Shown: one piece after another, positions 58,719 to 64,000 of the stretch
How the letters are laid out: each line of letters starts with the position of its first letter
Numbering within the stretch: position 1 is the first letter of the stretch
Assembly: GCA_036011085.1 (NCBI GenBank)
Contig: DASCMS010000075.1
Coordinates: forward strand, 36,418-100,417
Source: UBA8231 sp036011085
GTDB taxonomy: Bacteria > Latescibacterota > UBA2968 > UBA8231
Reading direction: 5' to 3'
Length of the DNA stretch: 64,000 nt
Notes under the pieces: generated by a model
Databases searched by the model: none
What the model saw: only the letters and a program-made list of their open reading frames with translations
Told to the model about the DNA's origin: nothing
Program-made: the position numbers and the translations under genes

Positions 58719-59774
58719 ATGCTCCCCGTGATTGAGATGATGACGACAACCTCCCGGATCAACTGCACTGCAGGCCTCGCGCTCATCCTGATGTGCAGCT
58801 GGTCGGGTCCGTCGACGGCGGCCGAGGAGGAGCAGCGGCGCCGGACAGAGGGTGTGGAGCCTACGGTCGAAACCTGGTTGCGCGCACATCTGCGCAAGCT
58901 TGACGGGTGGGGGGTCAGCAAGCTGTTGCGCACCGAGCAGACCGTCGACCGCGAACAGAAACACCGCGCCAACACCAGCACCAATCCACGGGAGCTGGCT
59001 CTGCTGGCCGACGATGAGGATCGAGGGGTCCGCTTCTACGTGGCAGCCAACCCGTACACGCCGCTCGGGTCCCGCATCTACCTGGCAGGGGACGCAGACC
59101 CGACCGTGCGCACCGGCGCGGCCATGGCTCTTGTCTGGGATCCACTCGCATCGTCGACTACGCGTCAGATCGTCACCGATCTTGCCGCAAAGCTTGCCCG
59201 CGATCCGAATGTCCTCGTCCGGCTCGCCCTGGTGGAGAACAAGCAACTGCCGCCGACGCTATTCGATACCCTGGCCGCCGATCCGGACGAAATGATCCGC
59301 TGGAAACTGGCGGCCAACCTGGATACACCAGGTCGCGTGCTGACACAGTTGAGTTCTGATGTCAAACGACCCGTACGGATCGCGGCTCTGCAGCACCGGA
59401 ATCTGCCGATCCCGGTGCTCGCCTCCATGGCTGCTGACAGCAGCGTGGCCATCCGGCGCGCCGTGTGTGTCAACATCAATACGCCGCTGGGTGTGCTTTC
59501 AGTCCTTTCCGGCGATCTCGATCCCGAGGTGCGACGCCTGACCGCCCGGCACCCGAATACGCCCCTGGAGACGCTGGAACGTCTGGCCAGAGATACCGAC
59601 CCCGCCGTCATCCTCGCCGTCGCCAGGCACCCGGGAGCCGATCGTTCGCTGCTGACCGAACTGGCCTACAACGAGGATCACACCGATGTGCGTCTCACCG
59701 CGCAGGATCGGCTGCAGCCTCTTCTGCGCCGCGAAATCCGCGACGATATCCTCGAACGCTGGGACGTCGAGTAG
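58719..59774 (+). CDS. Exported leucine-rich-repeat-variant (LRV) protein
   Basis: A protein of about 351 residues. An N-terminal signal sequence (TAGLALILMCSWSGPSTAA) precedes a region of LRV-type repeats of about 24 residues each: units such as VRLALVENKQLPPTLFDTLAADPDEMIR and ending NTPLETLERLARDTDPAV. LRV repeats form right-handed helical superhelices; several bind an iron-sulfur cluster, but the needed cysteines are not seen here. Start choice is weak (ATG 58719 or 58737). A terminator follows. Confidence 0.8.
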   Translation: MLPVIEMMTTTSRINCTAGLALILMCSWSGPSTAAEEEQRRRTEGVEPTVETWLRAHLRKLDGWGVSKLLRTEQTVDREQKHRANTSTNPRELALLADDEDRGVRFYVAANPYTPLGSRIYLAGDADPTVRTGAAMALVWDPLASSTTRQIVTDLAAKLARDPNVLVRLALVENKQLPPTLFDTLAADPDEMIRWKLAANLDTPGRVLTQLSSDVKRPVRIAALQHRNLPIPVLASMAADSSVAIRRAVCVNINTPLGVLSVLSGDLDPEVRRLTARHPNTPLETLERLARDTDPAVILAVARHPGADRSLLTELAYNEDHTDVRLTAQDRLQPLLRREIRDDILERWDVE

Positions 59775-59800
59775 GGACTCACCTAGAACGCCTCATCAGA

Positions 59801-59842
59801 AACGGCCCGCCTCGCTTGGTTAGCGAGGCGGGCCGTTCGTCT
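59801..59842. terminator. Rho-independent terminator after the LRV gene
   Basis: AACGGCCCGCCTCGC (59801-59815) pairs perfectly with GCGAGGCGGGCCGTT (59823-59837): a 15-bp stem with a 7-base loop, followed by CGTCTTCG. It may serve both the LRV gene and the minus-strand small gene that ends at 59864. Confidence 0.85.
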
Positions 59843-59863
59843 TCGTAGCAGTTGTGTCTACGA

Positions 59864-60127
59864 TCAAGATCCGCGGAAGCGCTGCAACGAGCGTTCGAGG
59901 TTCCCCACGACATTGCGCAATCCGGACACCTTTGCCTGCAGGCGTTCTGTCTCACCTTTCAACTGCGTTTCTTTCTCTTCGGCCTGTACCAGGACGTAGC
60001 GCAGTTCCTGCGCGTCAGCATGCTCACGGTGCATGCGATCCGCCAATCCCCGCAGGCGGATGGAGGTCAGGTATTTTGTGGTCCCCACGACGAGAAGACC
60101 CACAACGACCCAGAAATATGCGCTCAT
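59864..60127 (-). CDS. Small membrane protein with coiled coil
   Basis: An 87-residue protein. The N-terminus is a membrane helix (YFWVVVGLLVVGTTKYL) and the rest is predicted coiled coil (EEKETQLKGETERLQAKVSGLRN). GGGAAG lies about 10 bases upstream of the ATG. A long plus-strand frame overlaps but has no features, so the minus strand is preferred. It ends just beside the shared terminator. Function unknown. Confidence 0.6.
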   Translation of the reverse strand: MSAYFWVVVGLLVVGTTKYLTSIRLRGLADRMHREHADAQELRYVLVQAEEKETQLKGETERLQAKVSGLRNVVGNLERSLQRFRGS

Positions 60128-60311
60128 CTGTTATTCTTCCCGCCACTGTGGCATAGTCGTGCAGGTCACATCCACCCGATATCGAGTGTACGCTGGTGCG
60201 GCGAGGGGCCGCAAGTGCGGCGAATGACGGCAAGTGGGGCCGCTGCCTTTTCACCAGCCGTCACGCCCCTTATCATCTGCTTCTGCGGAACCGGATCAGG
60301 AGAGGAATTCT

Positions 60312-60863
60312 TTGGCAAGCGATCGACAGGTGTCTCCCACGAAGCTGGCAGCGACTCTGGGTGCGGGGCTACTGGCCCTGGTCGTTCTGCTGAGCCTGCT
60401 GGCTCCCCGGCAGACGCCGATCGACCTGAGCCATCTCGAGAGCTTCGTGGCCGACGACCGTGTCAGCGCCATCGATGTCTCGGGAGTGGGGGTCGTGGGC
60501 CACCTGCGGGAGCCCGTCATGCTCGAGGTCGGGGGACAGAGACACCGCGCGGTGGAGGTCGTCGTTCCCGGCAGGGCTGATTCGGCCATGCAAGAGGCCC
60601 TCCTCCGCTGGCAATCCGCGGGACTGACCGTCGTAACGATCCCTTCACCCGAGGGTCACCGACTGCAGGAGACGGCCTGGATCGGCTTTGTGAGTCTGCT
60701 TCTGCTCTTTGGCATGTACCATCTCGTGATGCAGGCGCGCCGACACCGGCGGGACGGCAGCCCCCGCCAGCACCTCGATCACGCCCGTGCCGATCTGGCT
60801 GCCGGACGGATCTCAGCGGAAGAGTTCGAGCGTCGAGCGACGGCCATCTCGATCGAGATGTAG
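60312..60863 (+). CDS. FtsH-extracellular-domain-like protein with SHOCT tail, without ATPase
   Basis: A 183-residue protein. A membrane segment at ~11-32 is followed by residues 37-115, which match the FtsH extracytoplasmic fold: IDLSHLESFVADDRVSAIDV, then ALLRWQSAGLTVVTIPSPEG. A second helix (ETAWIGFVSLLLLFGMYHL) follows, then a C-terminal SHOCT-like helix (ARADLAAGRISAEEFERRA). The AAA+ and protease parts of FtsH are absent. It could compete with FtsH for HflK/HflC. The TTG start has AGGAGAGG 7 bases upstream. mutL starts 11 bases after its stop. Confidence 0.8.
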   Translation: MASDRQVSPTKLAATLGAGLLALVVLLSLLAPRQTPIDLSHLESFVADDRVSAIDVSGVGVVGHLREPVMLEVGGQRHRAVEVVVPGRADSAMQEALLRWQSAGLTVVTIPSPEGHRLQETAWIGFVSLLLLFGMYHLVMQARRHRRDGSPRQHLDHARADLAAGRISAEEFERRATAISIEM

Positions 60864-60874
60864 AGTACGGCCAT

Positions 60875-62653
60875 TTGACTGCAACTCCACGTACAAGAAT
60901 CCATCGTCTCCCGGAGAATCTCGTGCGCAAGATCGCCGCGGGAGAGGTGATCGAGCGACCTGCCTCCGTGCTCAAGGAACTGGTGGAGAACGCCCTCGAT
61001 GCCGGGGCTCGAAGAATACGAATCGACGTCACAGATGGTGGGCGGCAGGGGATTCGCGTGGTCGATGACGGCCGGGGCATCTCACGTGAGGACGTTGAAC
61101 TCAGCGTCGAACGCCATGCGACGAGCAAGATGGACTCGCCCACCGACCTGTTCACCATCAGCACCCTCGGCTTCCGTGGCGAGGCGCTGGCCAGTATCGG
61201 CGCCGTCTCCCGATTGACGATTGAGACTCGAACCGAGAATGACGACGAGGCGACCCGCATCGTCGTGGAGGGGGGGGTCCGCCGGGAGTTTGGCCCCACG
61301 GCCCATGACGTCGGTACCGCTGTCGATGTCCAGGGCCTGTTCTTCAATACGCCGGCACGGCGGAAATTCCTGCGCCAGGCCGACACCGAGATGCGCTATC
61401 TGACACAGGCCGTCGTCCAACTCGCCGCCGCCTACCCGGCTGTCGCCTATCGGCTGATGCACGGCGAGCGCGAGATCCTCGATCTGCTGGCGGCGGATCG
61501 GCGAGAACGCGCCGCCGAGTTGCTCAACGCCGAAGCCGAAGAACTCCAGTGGGTGGAGATGACCGGGGGGGAGGGGGATACGATCCGCGTGGAGGGCCTC
61601 ATCACGCCACCGGGGGGATGTCGCCGCTCCCGCTCCAAGCAGTATCTGATCGTCCGACAGCGCCCCATCCAGTCCCGCCAGGTCGGCGCCTCCATCTACA
61701 CAGGATTCGGCAGCCTGTTGCCCCCGAACTCACACCCGCAGTTCGTGCTCTGGCTCGACCTTGACCCGCGCCATCTCGACGTCAACGTACATCCCACCAA
61801 GCGCGAGGTCCGCTTCGCCAGGGAGCAGCAGGTCCGGCAGGTCGTCCAGCAGGGGGTTCGCCAGGCCTTGAGAGTCCCTGAGGCGCCTGCCTTCGCGCTA
61901 CCAACGGCCGACACGAGCACGACGGATGCATTCCGGGTTGCCGAGGGACCTACCACGGAGTTTCGAGGCGAGCTCCACTCGCAGGATCTCGAGCAGATGA
62001 ATCTGTCTCTGTTGCCTCCAACGACGCCGAGGGGCGAAGTGATCGAGCGGGGTCCGGAAGGCGACGCCCTGCTCTCCGAGGCCCGCAAGCGGGGCGTATG
62101 GCAGAGCTATGACAAGTACCTGCTGCTGCCTATCAGGGAGGCACTGCTCATCATCGATCAGCACGCCGCCCACGAGCGCGTCCGCTATGAGGAAGTTCAG
62201 GATCTGCTGGCCGGCGAGACCAACGCCTCCCAGCAGCTGTTGCTGGTGCCGCTCACGGTGGACATCAGCGCTGTGGAGATGCAGGCTTTTCAAGGCTCGG
62301 AAGACCTGTTCGGCCGTCTCGGATTCGGCGTACGGGCATTCGGCCCGACAACTCTGATCGTAGAGGCGACTCCGCCCGAACTGCGCAACTGGGGCGATGG
62401 CGACATCTTTTACCAGATTCTGAGCGATCTGATCGATGAACTTGAGGCCCGCTCAGAGGCCCGCGACGCCCTGGCAGCCTCGATGGCCTGCCACACTTCG
62501 GTTCGCGCCGGCGACCGCCTCGACCCCCAGGAAATGGAGCGGCTCATCGCCCGGCTGCTCAGTGCTCGCGAGCCCTTCGCATGCCCCCATGGCCGACCGA
62601 TCCTGGTGAAGATTCCGTTGACCGAGTTCGATCGACTGTTCCACCGAACCTGA
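60875..62653 (+). CDS. mutL: DNA mismatch repair protein MutL
   Basis: A 592-residue protein. The GHKL ATPase motifs are NALDAG, DDGRGI and GFRGEALASI. The C-terminal endonuclease motif is present in IIDQHAAHERVRYEE (DQHAxxExxxxE), together with ACHTSVRAGD and CPHGRPILVKI, so this is a nicking MutL of the non-enteric type. It starts at TTG 60875. mutS is not in the window. Its end borders the AT-rich region with the recombinase. Confidence 0.96.
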   Translation: MTATPRTRIHRLPENLVRKIAAGEVIERPASVLKELVENALDAGARRIRIDVTDGGRQGIRVVDDGRGISREDVELSVERHATSKMDSPTDLFTISTLGFRGEALASIGAVSRLTIETRTENDDEATRIVVEGGVRREFGPTAHDVGTAVDVQGLFFNTPARRKFLRQADTEMRYLTQAVVQLAAAYPAVAYRLMHGEREILDLLAADRRERAAELLNAEAEELQWVEMTGGEGDTIRVEGLITPPGGCRRSRSKQYLIVRQRPIQSRQVGASIYTGFGSLLPPNSHPQFVLWLDLDPRHLDVNVHPTKREVRFAREQQVRQVVQQGVRQALRVPEAPAFALPTADTSTTDAFRVAEGPTTEFRGELHSQDLEQMNLSLLPPTTPRGEVIERGPEGDALLSEARKRGVWQSYDKYLLLPIREALLIIDQHAAHERVRYEEVQDLLAGETNASQQLLLVPLTVDISAVEMQAFQGSEDLFGRLGFGVRAFGPTTLIVEATPPELRNWGDGDIFYQILSDLIDELEARSEARDALAASMACHTSVRAGDRLDPQEMERLIARLLSAREPFACPHGRPILVKIPLTEFDRLFHRT

Positions 62654-62768
62654 CGGACTCCAACCGAGAAGATTCACGACCATGAGCCCCGGGCAGATAA
62701 CCGGCATTATGTAATTCGACTGGGATCAGGGCAGGCCGGACAACACCGTGCCAGATCGCGAACTATCC

Positions 62769-62802
62769 TATACTAACGATAATGCCTGTTATGGTTAGTA
62801 TA
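62769..62802. repeat. 34-bp palindrome with 6-bp centre: candidate tyrosine-recombinase core site
   Basis: TATACTAAC (62769-62777) is inverted as GTTAGTATA (62794-62802), and inner ATAA (62779-62782) is inverted as TTAT (62789-62792). One mismatched base lies between each outer and inner block (G opposite G). The 14-base arms surround the six-base centre TGCCTG. This 14-6-14 layout resembles the inverted arms of tyrosine-recombinase core sites, and a recombinase gene starts 158 bases downstream. Confidence 0.55.
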
Positions 62803-62839
62803 TAGTCCCGTGAAGTTGCCTTTCTGATACGGCTGTACT

Positions 62840-62858
62840 GCAGCATGTTACATGCTGC
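62840..62858. repeat. Perfect 19-bp palindrome upstream of the recombinase
   Basis: GCAGCATGT-T-ACATGCTGC (62840-62858) has nine-base perfect arms around a single T. It may be a regulator-binding site or a recombination accessory site. Confidence 0.75.
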
Positions 62859-62959
62859 TTATATATATAGCAACTCTGTGAGTATACTATCCAGTACGCC
62901 ACATGCCGACATGAACAAAGTACTCGACGAATGCCCCCTCGCATGGCTATCTTCCGTCC

Positions 62960-63907
62960 ATGCCCGATTCTCTCACCGTCATGCGTGGACGCCTCGCCCG
63001 TGTCATCCAGGATGACCCGCTGGCTCAGTTCCTCTCGGGACAGCTCGCCGAGCGCACCCGGAAGGCATACTACGCCGACCTCTGTGAGTTCTTCGACGGC
63101 GACCGTATCACTCCGGATGACGTGCACGCGATCACATTCGCTGATATCATCGAGTACCGAAACTCGCTGGCGGCCCTGGGCCGCAAGCGCACGACGATCA
63201 ACCGCAAGCTCGCCAGCCTCAAAGCGTTCTTCCGCATGATGGTCGCCACGGGTGTGATCGACAAGAACCCCGCGGATTCAACCCTCGTCAAAGGCTATCG
63301 CGTAGACGACGCTGTGAGTGGAAAATCGCTGACCCGGATGGATCTCCAGCGAATTCTGGACGCTGCCGGAGACGAGCAGGACGAGTTGCGTCGAGCCCGC
63401 GACCTGGCCATTCTGCACCTGTTGACCTTCGGCGGCCTGCGTCGCTCCGAGATCGCCAACATCAGCTGGGGTGACTTTGGTGAAGACGGCGCCTTCCAGA
63501 TCCTCCACCTGCCCGAAACCAAGTCTGGCGTCGCTCAGGATATCAAACTGCAGCCGCTGGTCCTGCACTACCTGCACGACTACAGGCAGACCCTGGAACA
63601 GCACCGCCACTCAGTCCAGGGAAAGGTGTTTATCTCGTTGTCCCGCAATCAGTCTCACGGATCTCCCATAACCGATCAGTCGATCAATCTCATCGTCCGT
63701 CGGTATGCCAAACGGGCCGGCATCACGAGAAACGTCACCGCTCACATGTTCCGCCACACCTGCTGCACCATGTCTATCGAAGGTGGCGCCAAGCCACAGC
63801 AGGTCCAGGCCCACCTGCGGCACAAGGACCTCAAGACAACGATGCGCTACTATGAGAACCGGGAGCGCCTGACGGACAACGCCTCGGACTACATACACAT
63901 CCGCTGA
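62960..63907 (+). CDS. Tyrosine recombinase/integrase (XerC/D-like)
   Basis: A 315-residue recombinase. An N-terminal SAM-like core-binding domain (TRKAYYADLCEFFDG...TTINRKLASLKAFFRMM) precedes the catalytic domain with Arg in GGLRRSEIANI, Lys in LPETKSGVAQ, His-x-x-Arg in HMFRHTCCTM, His in HLRHKDLKTT and Tyr in MRYYENRERL. All residues of the tyrosine-recombinase active site are present. The insertion specific to integron integrases is not seen. No Shine-Dalgarno precedes ATG 62960. It is flanked by palindromes on both sides. Confidence 0.92.
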   Translation: MPDSLTVMRGRLARVIQDDPLAQFLSGQLAERTRKAYYADLCEFFDGDRITPDDVHAITFADIIEYRNSLAALGRKRTTINRKLASLKAFFRMMVATGVIDKNPADSTLVKGYRVDDAVSGKSLTRMDLQRILDAAGDEQDELRRARDLAILHLLTFGGLRRSEIANISWGDFGEDGAFQILHLPETKSGVAQDIKLQPLVLHYLHDYRQTLEQHRHSVQGKVFISLSRNQSHGSPITDQSINLIVRRYAKRAGITRNVTAHMFRHTCCTMSIEGGAKPQQVQAHLRHKDLKTTMRYYENRERLTDNASDYIHIR

Positions 63908-63941
63908 ATCACTACTCCAGCGCGCTGTGCCCAATAATGAA

Positions 63942-63989
63942 CATTACGTCAACACAAGCTGATTTCTCGACGCGTCGAGTGACGTAATG
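63942..63989. repeat. Inverted repeats downstream of the recombinase
   Basis: CATTACGTCA (63942-63951) is inverted as TGACGTAATG (63980-63989), and between them lies the perfect 14-bp palindrome CTCGACGCGTCGAG (63966-63979). Together with the upstream palindromes this brackets the recombinase gene. The window ends shortly after. Confidence 0.7.
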
Positions 63990-64000
63990 CGCGTTATATG

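Larger units (their letters stand above)
62654..62959. other. AT-richer intergenic region upstream of the recombinase
   Basis: About 306 bases, clearly lower in G+C than the surroundings, especially 62700-62900. It holds a 34-bp interrupted palindrome (62769-62802), a perfect 19-bp palindrome (62840-62858) and TATACT (62883-62888). No gene is seen. Its base composition differs from neighbouring genes, a sign of a mobile or special element. Confidence 0.7.

Noticed and set aside
59852..60580. 242-codon plus-strand frame between the LRV and FtsH-like genes
   Set aside because: No features or ribosome-binding site; it conflicts with the minus-strand membrane/coiled-coil gene and the real TTG start at 60312.
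62960..63907. Integron integrase (IntI)
   Set aside because: The extra patch between conserved regions that is diagnostic of IntI is not seen, and no attC-like array follows within the window.

Overview
The window is dense, GC-rich bacterial chromosome with about 63 protein genes. No rRNA, tRNA, CRISPR array or insertion sequence was seen. Most of it is conserved housekeeping DNA in tightly coupled gene strings, many joined by ATGA, GTGA or TTGA stop/start overlaps. HflK/HflC, an OmpA-type protein, lipoproteins and an outer-membrane-like barrel point to a diderm. A microcompartment shell gene next to a class II aldolase, HPr kinase, lone ThiT, EpmA and an NFACT protein suggest a deep-branching diderm of the FCB/PVC kind, possibly Latescibacterota-like. 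That placement is inference and has low confidence.

Layout. 1-8 kb: the end of holA, trxA behind a near-consensus promoter, a cNMP-binding protein, an AI-2E-family membrane protein with an extra Ig-like domain, a cold-shock-domain protein, clpX, epmA, a diguanylate cyclase, and clpP on the opposite strand. 8-18 kb: a PfkB kinase, hflK-hflC, coaE-gcvT-gcvP-gmd, a lipoprotein hydrolase and trmJ (minus). 19-26 kb: an MsbA-like ABC exporter, an unknown protein, a YmfF/YmfH-like M16 pair and a degenerate THUMP/methyltransferase-like protein. 26-33 kb: orphan FliN-like and CheY-like proteins, a SPOR lipoprotein, a nucleotidyltransferase, a phosphodiesterase, and a five-gene minus-strand operon (murQ, aldo/keto reductase, a small unknown, a PLP fold III enzyme, a sulfatase-superfamily enzyme).

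33-47 kb: valS, an OmpA-like protein, an RqcH/NFACT protein, ychF, a heme-tagged barrel (minus), then a BMC shell protein, a flippase-like membrane protein, a class II aldolase with a probable encapsulation peptide, and a TPR/parvulin protein. These are followed by thiT, a class V aminotransferase and a very acidic repeat protein broken by a frameshift. 47-60 kb: thrC, a metB-like gene, hemB, prs, small genes, apt, a TPR protein, a second degenerate prs, a PilZ protein with a histone-H1-like tail, a phosphoesterase, rsgA, hprK and an LRV-repeat protein. 60-64 kb: a lone FtsH-extracellular-domain protein, mutL, and an AT-richer island with a tyrosine recombinase flanked by palindromes, one of them a 34-bp 14-6-14 site resembling a recombination core.

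The most unusual items are the shell/aldolase operon, the recombinase with its candidate core site, the acidic protein carrying repeated FliM-type CheY-binding motifs, the FtsH_ext-only protein in a genome that also has HflKC, the second PRPP synthetase lacking catalytic residues, and the Ig-like insertion in the AI-2E transporter.
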